64,000 bases of DNA from Sphingobacterium puteale. Lineage in GTDB: Bacteria > Bacteroidota > Bacteroidia > Sphingobacteriales > Sphingobacteriaceae. Positions 45,897 to 54,921 of this stretch are shown one piece after another. The stretch covers positions 1 to 64,000 of the forward strand of contig NZ_RBWS01000006.1 in assembly GCF_003627955.1 (NCBI RefSeq), in the 5' to 3' direction. The translations under genes were made by a program, and so were the position numbers. The notes under the pieces are model-generated. The model had not been told where the DNA came from. It saw only the letters and a list, made by a program, of their open reading frames with translations, and made no database searches. Numbering within the stretch: the first letter of the stretch is position 1; the number at the start of each line of letters is the position of its first letter.

Positions 45897-46410
45897 ATTG
45901 AAATTGGAAATCCGCGATATAGTGGATTTTCCTAAACCGGGTATTGTCTTTAAAGATATTACCCCCTTGTTGAAAGATGCTGCGCTATGCAATGAAATGA
46001 TTGACGCGATTATTGACCAACTTCAAGGAATAGAAATTGATGCCATTGCGGGTATTGAAAGCCGCGGATTTCTTTTTGGATTTTTACTGGCCAACCGATT
46101 GGGCTTGCCCTTTATTCCGATCCGTAAACAAGGAAAATTACCTTTTAAAACGATTGCTGAATCTTATGCTCTGGAATATGGTCAGGCGACCATTGAGATT
46201 CATGAAGATGCCTTTGAGCAGGGGAGTCGTATTTTGATCCATGATGATCTTTTGGCAACAGGGGGAACTGTTGTGGCGGCGAGTAAGCTTATTGAAAAAT
46301 TGGGCGGAGTGATCGCGGCCTATAGCTTTATTATCTCATTGGACTTTCTCAAAGCAAAAGGCCGGTTATCTCGCTTTAGTGATACAATCTGTTCACTAGT
46401 GAGCTATTAA
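45883..46410 (+). CDS. apt: Adenine phosphoribosyltransferase
   Basis: 175 aa. Salvages adenine to AMP using PRPP. PRPP-binding loop ILIHDDLLATGGTVVAA and the substrate region AGIESRGFLFGFLLANRLG are intact. A TTG two codons upstream (45877) is possible, but the ATG at 45883 fits the family. The 14-base overlap with the HhH gene suggests translational coupling. Confidence 0.95.
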   Translation: MIQDKLKLEIRDIVDFPKPGIVFKDITPLLKDAALCNEMIDAIIDQLQGIEIDAIAGIESRGFLFGFLLANRLGLPFIPIRKQGKLPFKTIAESYALEYGQATIEIHEDAFEQGSRILIHDDLLATGGTVVAASKLIEKLGGVIAAYSFIISLDFLKAKGRLSRFSDTICSLVSY

Positions 46411-46444
46411 TACAGAATATAACTGTTGATTTAGACGATATCAC

Positions 46445-47266
46445 ATGATACTCTTCGCAAATGCTAAAATAAATATTGGACTACAAGTGATCGCCAAGCG
46501 GACAGACGGTTACCATGAATTGAATAGTGTATTCTATCCGCTACCGCTCTATGACATCATAGAGCTGTTGGAGACAGATAAGGAACAATCTACATTGACA
46601 GTTCAGGGGGAACGTATCCCCGGAGATCAGGCCGATAATCTTTGCTTACGGGCTCATGCGCTGTTAAAAAAAGAATTTGATATTCCTTCTGTCACGATTG
46701 ATTTAATCAAACAGATTCCGATCGGAGCTGGGCTTGGAGGAGGATCTGCAGATGCGTCTTTTGTCTTGAAAGGGCTTAATGAGTTGTTTAAATTAAACTT
46801 AACAGACCTACAATTAAAAGGATATGCAGCACAATTAGGAGCGGATTGCCCATTCTTTATTGGAAATACGCCTGTATTTGCGACTGGAATCGGGACAGAT
46901 TTTAAGACGGTATCGCTTGATCTAAGTGAATATTATATCGCGGTTATCATGCCCGATATTCATGTCTCAACTGCTGAGGCGTACAAAGGTGTGAAACCAA
47001 AGGCTTCGGATGTCAACCTGGAGGAAGCCATCGGTTTACCCATTCAGGAGTGGAAGTTCCTGATTCGAAATGATTTTGAAGATAATATTTTTGATAACCA
47101 TCCTTTATTGAAAGAGATTAAAGAAGCACTGTATCAGAAAGGGGCGATATATGCCTCCATGTCCGGCTCCGGTGCTGCCATTTATGGTATTTTCTGGAAA
47201 AAAACAGATCTAAGTGAGTTTTCCCGCTATGGAAAAATTTATTATCCTGTTGCGCTAACTCAATAA
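46445..47266 (+). CDS. ispE: 4-diphosphocytidyl-2-C-methyl-D-erythritol kinase
   Basis: 273 aa GHMP kinase of the non-mevalonate isoprenoid pathway. N-terminal AKINIGLQVIAKRTDGYHEL, ATP loop PIGAGLGGGSADASF and the C-terminal MSGSGAAIYG motif are complete. It lies 34 bases after apt on the same strand. Confidence 0.95.
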   Translation: MILFANAKINIGLQVIAKRTDGYHELNSVFYPLPLYDIIELLETDKEQSTLTVQGERIPGDQADNLCLRAHALLKKEFDIPSVTIDLIKQIPIGAGLGGGSADASFVLKGLNELFKLNLTDLQLKGYAAQLGADCPFFIGNTPVFATGIGTDFKTVSLDLSEYYIAVIMPDIHVSTAEAYKGVKPKASDVNLEEAIGLPIQEWKFLIRNDFEDNIFDNHPLLKEIKEALYQKGAIYASMSGSGAAIYGIFWKKTDLSEFSRYGKIYYPVALTQ

Positions 47267-47282
47267 TATCATTTTAAAGAAA

Positions 47283-47316
47283 AATAAGCCATACCTAGCG
47301 AAATGTATGGCTTATT
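47283..47316. terminator. Convergent terminator
   Basis: Perfect 12-bp stem (AATAAGCCATAC at 47283-47294 with GTATGGCTTATT at 47305-47316), loop of 10. It lies between ispE and the convergent nuclease gene. Confidence 0.75.
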
Positions 47317-47335
47317 CCTTTTCAGCTAGATGCTA

Positions 47336-48187
47336 TTAATATTCTTCTTCTACCTTATAGTCTAATAATTCACGAGCTTCTTTAAGAACTTTTTCTTTTC
47401 TGTCTTTGTTGAGTCCTAGAAAATCTAGATTTTTAGGAACACTTACAATATCTTTTACGAGGATCACCTGATTTTTTAATAGCTGCTGTTCCTCCAGGTC
47501 CGAAAGCGTTGTCAAACAGGTGACAGGGTAAAAGACCGCCTTATCGACTCTTCTTTTGATGCTATTTTCCTTCGGATAATCCCAGGACAGCAGATTGATG
47601 CCATAATATTTCGCAAAATTAATGGAATCTGTTGTGAAATAGGCGTTCGTAATCAACCAGCCTTCCTGAAATTGTAATTTTTTACCGAAAAACTCGTAAT
47701 CAATCCCGCTGATATCTTTAAATCTTGACAGGTAATACATTGCTGTGGTGACGGAAATCTTAGCATCAATATCATTTCTAAATTTACATTCTGCTGTCAT
47801 TAATTTACCGTCCTTATAAGCGACGACATCCAACTCGTGGCAAACGGCATGCCCCTGCACCGTCTGTCCGGTGGTGCTTTCGTAACCGATTGAACGAAGC
47901 AGATGTGCAATATATTTTTCAAAATAAAACCCCTCTGGCCCCAGATCGCGTAGCGCTTGCTTTAGGCTGTAGCGTGCAGCAAATGAGTTACGAACTGTTT
48001 TCAGCGTATCGAAGGCCAGTTGATACAACTCCCTCGTAGAAATACCATCATATATCTCACTGATAACACGAGCGTATACTTGGTTTACCTGCTCCATATT
48101 TGCTCCCGAACGGGAAAGCGAATGCTTTAAGGCCTCACCGTTAAAAGGCACTAATTCACCAGAATATTTTTTGACTTGCATGGACAT
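47336..48187 (-). CDS. ATP-cone domain fused to Mrr-like PD-(D/E)XK nuclease
   Basis: 283 aa. Residues about 1-85 form an ATP-cone (VKKYSGELVPFNGEALKHSL, RELYQLAFDTLK), the nucleotide-sensing domain best known from ribonucleotide reductase and NrdR. Residues about 86-215 carry a Mrr-type nuclease core: FEKYIAHLLRSIGY, HELDVVAY (Asp120) and AECKFR (Glu133, Lys135). A basic C-terminal region follows. This suggests DNA cleavage gated by ATP or dATP; that is inference. There is no methyltransferase or other defence gene next to it. Confidence 0.8.
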   Translation of the reverse strand: MSMQVKKYSGELVPFNGEALKHSLSRSGANMEQVNQVYARVISEIYDGISTRELYQLAFDTLKTVRNSFAARYSLKQALRDLGPEGFYFEKYIAHLLRSIGYESTTGQTVQGHAVCHELDVVAYKDGKLMTAECKFRNDIDAKISVTTAMYYLSRFKDISGIDYEFFGKKLQFQEGWLITNAYFTTDSINFAKYYGINLLSWDYPKENSIKRRVDKAVFYPVTCLTTLSDLEEQQLLKNQVILVKDIVSVPKNLDFLGLNKDRKEKVLKEARELLDYKVEEEY

Positions 48188-48321
48188 TGAATTTGATAAA
48201 TGCGAATATAAGCGATGTGATCGGAGAAATCACATAAAAAACTATTATTCTATATTTAAACTTTTTTGGTTCATCATTTGTTTACATTAAGAAACAAATA
48301 CTTAAATAAATACAGATAATT

Positions 48322-48618
48322 ATGAGTAACCTATTGACATTTGCATTTGACAAGATTAAAGCTAAGATAAAGGATGACTGTATCGAAGAGAATATCGGAG
48401 CTTCCGAACGTGTATTATCCGTAATCGCCGGTGGCTTTATTTTGGGATTGGGTGTTAAAAAGTTTTTTAAATCACCACTGACGGGGCTTTCGGGATTGAC
48501 ACTCGGTGGTACACTAATTTATCGTGGCGTGACGGGGCATTGTGACGTAAAAAAAATGCTGGAAGAGAAGGATGTTAAAAAGGTGGAAGTAATCGAACAT
48601 CGTTATTTTGTCAAGTAG
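48322..48618 (+). CDS. DUF2892-family small membrane protein
   Basis: 98 aa. NIGASERVLSVIAGGFILGLG and LTGLSGLTLGGTLIYRGVTGHC match the DUF2892 two-helix membrane domain, with the usual N-terminal arrangement seen in YgaP-type proteins, followed by a charged Lys/Glu-rich tail. Function unknown. Confidence 0.85.
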   Translation: MSNLLTFAFDKIKAKIKDDCIEENIGASERVLSVIAGGFILGLGVKKFFKSPLTGLSGLTLGGTLIYRGVTGHCDVKKMLEEKDVKKVEVIEHRYFVK

Positions 48619-48680
48619 CAATGAACATGGATGCACCTTTGTTACAGCTCAACGATAGCAGGAATGCCGGATATGAAGGA

Positions 48681-48721
48681 AAAAACCGGAGTCGAAAAGA
48701 GCATTTCGAACTCCGGTTTTT
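48681..48721. terminator. Convergent terminator
   Basis: A 17-bp stem with one bulged A (AAAAACCGGAGTCGAAA at 48681-48697 with the complementary 48704-48721), between the DUF2892 gene and ychF. Confidence 0.8.
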
Positions 48722-48745
48722 CCGGTCTGATGAGTTAATCAGCTA

Positions 48746-49846
48746 TTATACGTTAAAACGGAAGTGCATAATGTCCCCATCCTGCACAATATAAGTTTTT
48801 CCCTCTACGGCTAATTTTCCGGCCTCTTTTACAGCACTTTCTGAACCTAAAGTAACAAAGTCGTCGTATTTGATCACCTCAGCGCGAATAAATCCTTTCT
48901 CGAAGTCCGTGTGAATAACACCCGCTGCCTGAGGGGCGGTAAAACCGTTTTCAATCGTCCAAGCGCGTACTTCCTGAACACCCGCAGTAAAGTAGGTGGC
49001 TAAATTCAATAGGGAATAGGCCGCTCTAATCAATTTGTGGACACCGGATTCTTCCAGACCAAGATCATCCAAAAACATCTTGCGTTCTTCATAGCTTTCT
49101 AATTGCGCAATTTCGGATTCAATTTGCGCTGAAATAATCAGGACTTCGGCTTTTTCATCTTTGACCGCTTCTTTTACACGCTCCACATAAGCATTGCCTG
49201 TATTGACAGATCCTTCGTCGACATTACATACATACAGTACAGGTTTCGCTGTTAATAAAGCCAAGTCTTGAATAAATTCAAAATCTTCGGCTTCAATCGG
49301 AGCTGTACGGGCTGATTTACCTGATTCCAAATGTTCTTTGATAACGGAAAGTATATCAAAAGTCTTTTTTGCATCTTTATCGCCACCCGTTTTTGCCATT
49401 TTCTCCACTTTTTGGATACGTTTTACCACGGTATCCAAATCCTTTAGCTGTAATTCTGTATCGATGATTTCTTTATCTCTGATCGGATCTACAGAACCAT
49501 CCACATGGATGACATTTCCATCATCAAAACATCTCAAAACGTGAATGATCGCATTGGTGGTACGAATATTTCCTAAGAACTGGTTCCCTAATCCTTCTCC
49601 TTTTGACGCTCCCTTAACCAATCCCGCGATATCGACGATTTCAATGGTGTTGGGAACGATTCGTTGTGGATTGACTAACTCAGCTAATTTATTTAGACGG
49701 GCATCCGGTACGGTAATTACCCCAACATTTGGTTCAATTGTACAAAATGGAAAGTTTGCTGCCTGTGCTTTCGCATTCGACAGACAGTTAAATAATGTTG
49801 ATTTACCAACGTTTGGTAAACCTACGATACCGCATTGTAAAGCCAT
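48746..49846 (-). CDS. ychF: Redox-regulated ATPase YchF (OBG family)
   Basis: 366 aa, the standard length. P-loop GIVGLPNVGKSTLF, SNAKAQAANFPFCTIEPNVG, the switch DIAGLVKGASKGEGLGNQFLG and the C-terminal TGS domain ending DIMHFRFNV. The frame is open to 49996, but MALQCGIVG at 49846 is the family start, and a TATCTTTG -7-like box (minus strand, 49873-49880) lies inside the longer version. It binds ribosomes and hydrolyses ATP. Confidence 0.96.
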   Translation of the reverse strand: MALQCGIVGLPNVGKSTLFNCLSNAKAQAANFPFCTIEPNVGVITVPDARLNKLAELVNPQRIVPNTIEIVDIAGLVKGASKGEGLGNQFLGNIRTTNAIIHVLRCFDDGNVIHVDGSVDPIRDKEIIDTELQLKDLDTVVKRIQKVEKMAKTGGDKDAKKTFDILSVIKEHLESGKSARTAPIEAEDFEFIQDLALLTAKPVLYVCNVDEGSVNTGNAYVERVKEAVKDEKAEVLIISAQIESEIAQLESYEERKMFLDDLGLEESGVHKLIRAAYSLLNLATYFTAGVQEVRAWTIENGFTAPQAAGVIHTDFEKGFIRAEVIKYDDFVTLGSESAVKEAGKLAVEGKTYIVQDGDIMHFRFNV

Positions 49847-49914
49847 ATATAGTGCAAATTTTTGAAATTGCACAAAGATAGAAAATTCACTGTAATTTTT
49901 AACTATCTTGTGGT

Positions 49915-50262
49915 ATGCTTCAGTGGTACAAAATTGATGACGCCCAATTTTTAAAGGATAAGGGGATAACCGAGCATAAGCTTGGCGGGAAAACAATTTG
50001 TCTGACTTGGTTTGAAGAGCAATTGCATGCCTTTTCCAGAAAATGTCCGCATGCGGGAGCTCCTTTAAAAAATGGCTGGTGTGAGCGGGGCAAAGTAATC
50101 TGTCCGTTTCATCGGCATGAATTTGATCTCGTGACGGGAAAAGGGTCCCCTGCTCAACATGACTTTATTCATATTTATCCCACAAAACAGGAGGACGGTG
50201 CCTATTTTGTAGGCATTGAGAAAGGTTTTTGGCAAAATTTTCTCGCTTCTAAAAGTAACTAA
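49915..50262 (+). CDS. Rieske [2Fe-2S] domain protein
   Basis: 115 aa. The cluster ligands are in CPHAGAPL (Cys44, His46) and CPFHRHEFDL (Cys, His), a stand-alone Rieske ferredoxin-like protein of the kind found with ring-hydroxylating systems or nitrite reductases, though no such partner is adjacent. It is divergent from ychF across 68 bases. Confidence 0.9.
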   Translation: MLQWYKIDDAQFLKDKGITEHKLGGKTICLTWFEEQLHAFSRKCPHAGAPLKNGWCERGKVICPFHRHEFDLVTGKGSPAQHDFIHIYPTKQEDGAYFVGIEKGFWQNFLASKSN

Positions 50263-50338
50263 AGTATCATATCTCCCGATGTAATCGCATATCTAAGCAG
50301 TAAATAAGTATATTTGCTTTCGAAAACAAATTAAAAAC

Positions 50339-51343
50339 ATGCAGGGGAAAAAGATTGGTATAATAGGTAGCGGGAGCTGGGCGACGGCGATGATCAAGAT
50401 GCTATGCGAAAATGACCAAGACAAACATATTTTTTGGTGGATTAGAAAAGAGGAAGATGCAGAATATATTCAAAAGTTTAAACACAACCCAACCTATTTG
50501 AGTGGCGTTGCTGTCGATTTGAGTATTACCAGCATTGATACCAATGCAAAAAATGTAGTTGCCAATTCAGATATTGTTATTTTAAATACGCCGGCAGCCT
50601 ATTTAAAAGATGCATTGAGTGGTATCACCAAGGAAGATTTCAAAGATAAAATAGTAGTATCAGCCATCAAAGGGATTATTCCTAAGGATAACTTGATTAT
50701 CGGTGAATTTTTGGAACAGCGCTATGACATCGATATAAGGCAGATCTGTGTGGTAGGTGGTCCTTGTCATGCCGAAGAAGTGGCGCTGGGCAAGCTGTCT
50801 TACCTGACATTTGGTTGCAAAAATCTTGATAATGCTGCCTTGGTTGCTTCGCTTTTATCTTCTCGGGTTATAAAAACGATCCTTTCGGAAGATATTATAG
50901 GAATAGAGTTTGGAGCGGTATTAAAGAATATTTATGCTCTTGCAGGCGGTATATGCCATGGCTTGGGCTATGGCGATAACTTTCAGGCGGTACTGGTTTC
51001 CAATGCCATTCGGGAGATGCGCCGGTTTGTCGCTAAAGTAGATGGGGACACATCCCGGGATGTCAATACCTCTGCTTACTTGGGCGACTTGTTGGTCACA
51101 GCATATTCACAATTCAGCCGCAACAGAACATTTGGGAATATGATCGGAAAAGGATATAGTGTGCAATCTGCCCAACTCGAAATGAACATGGTGGCTGAAG
51201 GTTATTATGCTTCGGCCTGCATTCAGGAATATGCGGAGAAGTATGCTGTTGAGTTACCTATTTGTGATGCCGTATACCAGATTTTATATGCACATCAACC
51301 TGCATCCAAAATTATTCAAGCTTTGAGTGAAAAATTAACTTAA
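50339..51343 (+). CDS. gpsA: NAD(P)H-dependent glycerol-3-phosphate dehydrogenase
   Basis: 334 aa. Makes sn-glycerol 3-phosphate for phospholipids. Rossmann motif GIIGSGSWATAMIKML, GGPCHAEEVA and the catalytic-domain KNIYALAGGICHGLGYGDNF are present. An exact TATATTTG -7-like box (50309-50316) lies 22 bases upstream of the start. Confidence 0.95.
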   Translation: MQGKKIGIIGSGSWATAMIKMLCENDQDKHIFWWIRKEEDAEYIQKFKHNPTYLSGVAVDLSITSIDTNAKNVVANSDIVILNTPAAYLKDALSGITKEDFKDKIVVSAIKGIIPKDNLIIGEFLEQRYDIDIRQICVVGGPCHAEEVALGKLSYLTFGCKNLDNAALVASLLSSRVIKTILSEDIIGIEFGAVLKNIYALAGGICHGLGYGDNFQAVLVSNAIREMRRFVAKVDGDTSRDVNTSAYLGDLLVTAYSQFSRNRTFGNMIGKGYSVQSAQLEMNMVAEGYYASACIQEYAEKYAVELPICDAVYQILYAHQPASKIIQALSEKLT

Positions 51344-51360
51344 ACGTAGCGATAAAGTCG

Positions 51361-52260
51361 ATGATAACAAAAGAAGCAATTGCTTTAGCTTATAAAGAAA
51401 TTCAAGATGAAATATGCCAGGCGCTGGAGCGGCTGGATGGTTCGGCCCGATTTGAGGAAGAACTATGGGAAAGAGAAGGTGGTGGTGGCGGCCGTACGCG
51501 GATTATTCAGAACGGAAACATCCTGGAAAAAGGTGGAGTTAACTTTTCTGCCGTGCATGGTAAACTGCCGGAGAGTATAAAGAAGGCTTTTGGTGTAGAT
51601 GAAGATGATTTCTTTGCCACCGGAGTTTCCATTGTTATTCATCCTAATAATCCATGGGTACCAATTATTCATATGAATATCCGGTATTTTGAATTGAACG
51701 AGGAGATGCGTTGGTTTGGAGGGGGGATAGACCTGACACCGCATTATGTGAATGAAGCTGACGCCCGGTTTTTTCATCAGCAATTGAAATCGGTCTGTGA
51801 TATGCATAATCCGGACTTTTACAATGAATTTAAAAAATGGGCCGATGACTATTTTTTCATTCGCCATCGACAGGAAACACGTGGAATAGGTGGCGTTTTC
51901 TACGATAAGCTAAATACGGCCAAGACTGGAATGCCTATGGAAGATATCTTTGCATTTTCCTGTGATTTAGGCCGTAGCTTTGCGCCGACCTATACTGCGC
52001 TGGTCGAAAAAAATAGAAGTAAAACATATAATGAGGCGCAGAAAAATTGGCAATTGATCCGCCGCGGGCGTTACGTTGAGTTTAATTTAGTCTGGGATTC
52101 TGGTACTAAATTTGGGCTCGAAACAAATGGCCGCATAGAGTCCATATTGATGAGTCTACCTGCCCAGGCCAATTGGGTATATGACCATCGACCTGAAGAA
52201 GGCTCCGAAGAAGCCAAGACCTTATCCTTATTGCGAAAAGGAATTAACTGGATTTCATAA
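51361..52260 (+). CDS. hemF: Oxygen-dependent coproporphyrinogen III oxidase
   Basis: 299 aa. Converts coproporphyrinogen III to protoporphyrinogen IX in haem synthesis using O2. Family blocks are GGGGRTRI, FSAVHGKLP, HPNNPWVPIIHMNIRYFE, GGGIDLTPHYV and RRGRYVEFNLVWDSGTKFGL. It lies 17 bases after gpsA. The strain therefore both makes haem (this gene) and imports it (locus at 1-12900). Confidence 0.96.
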   Translation: MITKEAIALAYKEIQDEICQALERLDGSARFEEELWEREGGGGGRTRIIQNGNILEKGGVNFSAVHGKLPESIKKAFGVDEDDFFATGVSIVIHPNNPWVPIIHMNIRYFELNEEMRWFGGGIDLTPHYVNEADARFFHQQLKSVCDMHNPDFYNEFKKWADDYFFIRHRQETRGIGGVFYDKLNTAKTGMPMEDIFAFSCDLGRSFAPTYTALVEKNRSKTYNEAQKNWQLIRRGRYVEFNLVWDSGTKFGLETNGRIESILMSLPAQANWVYDHRPEEGSEEAKTLSLLRKGINWIS

Positions 52261-52277
52261 AATCGAAAAAAAATTAC

Positions 52278-53537
52278 ATGGTTTCATACCAAAAATTTAC
52301 ATTAGAAAATGGACTTCGTGTATTAGTGCACGAAGATCACAACACGGCAATGGCCTGTGTGAATATATTATACGATGTAGGCGCGCGCGATGAGTCTCCG
52401 GAACAGACGGGATTTGCCCACTTGTTTGAGCATCTCATGTTTGGTGGTAGCGTCAATATCCCTAATTTTGATACCGAGCTGCAGAAGGTCGGGGGAGAGA
52501 ATAATGCCTTCACCAGCAATGATATCACCAATTACTATATTACGTTGCCTTCTTCCAATTTGGAGACTGCACTGTGGCTAGAATCCGATCGTATGCTAAG
52601 TCTGGCATTCTCACCACAGAGTCTTGAAGTGCAGCGAAATGTGGTAAGCGAAGAATTTAAACAACGCTATCTCAACCAGCCTTATGGTGATGCCTGGCTC
52701 AAGCTGCGGCCTCTGGCTTATAAGGTGCATCCGTACCGTTGGGCTACAATTGGAAAAGAACTAAAACATATCGAAGATGCAACCATGGCAGATGTCAAGG
52801 CCTTCTTTAAATTACACTATAATCCACAGAGTGCGATTATGGTGATTTCGGGAGATGTTTATTATGATGAAGTAAAATCTCTGGTTGAAAAATGGTTTGC
52901 TGATATCGAACCCGGTCAAAAATATCATCGCCAGTTGCCACAGGAGCCTGTACAACAGGAATTAAGAAGGGAGACTGCTTTTGCTCCGGTACCCTTAGAT
53001 GCGCTCTATATGGCTTTTCATGGTCCAGCACGATTGGAAGAAGGCTATTTTGCCATGGATTTACTTTCGGATATCCTGTCCAGAGGCTCTTCATCGAGAC
53101 TGTATCGCAGACTGGTGAAAGGGGAGCAGGTTTTTAGCGAATTAAATGCCTATGTCATGGGTAGTATTGACAATAACTTGTTTGTGATCGAAGGTAAACC
53201 ATCCGAAGGAATAACACTGGAAGAAGCGGAACGTGCCATATGGGGAGAACTCGATTTATTGAAAAAAGAATTGGTGTCTGAGACGGAACTGGAAAAAGTA
53301 AAAAATAAAATCGAGTCGACAAATGTGTTTGCTGAGTTGTCCATCTTGGATAAGGCAATGAATTTGGCGTTCCATGAATTGCTCGGTGACGCCAATGGTA
53401 TCAATACAGAAGTATCAAGATATCTGGCTGTAACGGCTGAGGAAGTGCAGCGACAAGCAAGAGCTATTTTTAACCCTGAAAACGCATCAATATTAATGTA
53501 TAAAGCACAAGAGGAGGAGATACGTCATGTTGGATAG
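52278..53537 (+). CDS. M16 family zinc metallopeptidase (active subunit)
   Basis: 419 aa. The inverted zinc motif HLFEH (His48, Glu51, His52) with a downstream Glu in VVSEEFKQ marks the catalytic half. No signal peptide is visible, so it is probably cytoplasmic. It overlaps the next gene, an M16 homologue without the motif, by 11 bases; the two should form a heterodimer like mitochondrial processing peptidase. Confidence 0.93.
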   Translation: MVSYQKFTLENGLRVLVHEDHNTAMACVNILYDVGARDESPEQTGFAHLFEHLMFGGSVNIPNFDTELQKVGGENNAFTSNDITNYYITLPSSNLETALWLESDRMLSLAFSPQSLEVQRNVVSEEFKQRYLNQPYGDAWLKLRPLAYKVHPYRWATIGKELKHIEDATMADVKAFFKLHYNPQSAIMVISGDVYYDEVKSLVEKWFADIEPGQKYHRQLPQEPVQQELRRETAFAPVPLDALYMAFHGPARLEEGYFAMDLLSDILSRGSSSRLYRRLVKGEQVFSELNAYVMGSIDNNLFVIEGKPSEGITLEEAERAIWGELDLLKKELVSETELEKVKNKIESTNVFAELSILDKAMNLAFHELLGDANGINTEVSRYLAVTAEEVQRQARAIFNPENASILMYKAQEEEIRHVG

Positions 53538-54849
53538 AACAAAAGCGCCCGAATTCCGGGAAATCGCTCATATAAGCTTGAAGGAACCGGTCAAAAAACA
53601 GTTTGCAAATGGCTTACCTGTATATGTGTTTCATTCCCCTGAACAAGAGCTTGTCCGTATTGAATGGATTTTTGAGAATAAGTATCTAGATGAACAAAAT
53701 GAAAATCCGCTACTAAATAGTGCATTATGTGCATTGCTCAAAGAGGGGACAACAACGATGTCAAGTGCGGAGATTGCTGATAAGGTCGATTTTTATGGTG
53801 CATTTCTTGTTCCCGAATATTCTTTTGACGTGACGTCTTTGTCGTTATATACGTTGAATCGACATAGCAAAGTATTGTTGCCGTTAGTAAAAGATATTTT
53901 AACGGAAGCATCGATTCCGCAGGAGGAGCTTAATACTTACCTTCGTAATAATAAGCAAAAGTTCCAGGTATCCATTCAAAAAAATGATTACCTGGCGCGA
54001 CGCAAGTTCTACAACCTGATCTTCGGTGAAAATAATCGTTATGGACGTACACCAAAACTTGACGATTATGACGCCATTAACCGTGAGCAATTGACGACAC
54101 TGTATCGTAAAGAAATCGCACCTAATAATTGTACTTTGATTGTTTCAGGCAATGTTTCTAATGACCTCATCAACGAGCTGGAGCAGATCTTTGGCTTTGA
54201 GTGGCAAAGGCCTGAGGCAGTAGCTCTTGCTGGGAGTCCCATATTAACTCAACAGTCAAAAGGTTTAGCTTACGAAGAAAAGGAAAATGCGCTACAATCG
54301 GCTATTCGTTTGGGGAGTCAGACAATTTCGAGAACGCATCCGGATTACCCAGCACTACAGTTTGTTAATACACTGTTAGGCGGTTTTTTTGGTTCAAGGC
54401 TGATGCGCAATATACGCGAGGAAAAAGGTTATACCTATAGTATCGGATCGGCTGTGGCCACGTTAAAACATACCGGTTTCTTAACCATTGCCACAGAAGT
54501 GGGTGTAGATGTAACCAATGCAACCTTAGTCGAGATAGAAAAGGAGATTAATCTGCTGAAGACCACACTGGCTTCGGAAGAGGAAGTTGATTTGGTGAAA
54601 ACGTATATGGAGGGATCACTATTGGGATCATTGGAGAGTATATTTTCTCATGCTGATAAATTCAAAAGTGTTTTGTTGAACGACATGAGCCTAACGTATT
54701 ATTCTTATTACATGGAGCAAATTAAAAATATGACACCCGAAAAAGTTCGTGATATTGCTGACAAATACCTTGATTTTGAGCAAATGGTAAAGGTTGTTGT
54801 GGGTAGATTCAATCAATTCGAACCGATTCATCAAGCGGTTGTAAATTAA
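53527..54849 (+). CDS. M16 family protein lacking the zinc motif (regulatory subunit)
   Basis: 440 aa M16 homologue. Where the active subunit has HLFEH there is LCALLKEGT, so zinc binding is lost. The C-terminal half keeps the glycine-rich GGFFGSRLMRNIREEKGYTYSIGS segment typical of the substrate-binding partner. Coupled by overlap to the active subunit. Confidence 0.9.
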   Translation: MLDRTKAPEFREIAHISLKEPVKKQFANGLPVYVFHSPEQELVRIEWIFENKYLDEQNENPLLNSALCALLKEGTTTMSSAEIADKVDFYGAFLVPEYSFDVTSLSLYTLNRHSKVLLPLVKDILTEASIPQEELNTYLRNNKQKFQVSIQKNDYLARRKFYNLIFGENNRYGRTPKLDDYDAINREQLTTLYRKEIAPNNCTLIVSGNVSNDLINELEQIFGFEWQRPEAVALAGSPILTQQSKGLAYEEKENALQSAIRLGSQTISRTHPDYPALQFVNTLLGGFFGSRLMRNIREEKGYTYSIGSAVATLKHTGFLTIATEVGVDVTNATLVEIEKEINLLKTTLASEEEVDLVKTYMEGSLLGSLESIFSHADKFKSVLLNDMSLTYYSYYMEQIKNMTPEKVRDIADKYLDFEQMVKVVVGRFNQFEPIHQAVVN

Positions 54850-54921
54850 ATTTCACAGACTGCAAAAATCAAATCCAACTTTGTATTTTTGGTTTTTGTT
54901 AAAAAAAGCATACGATCCAGC

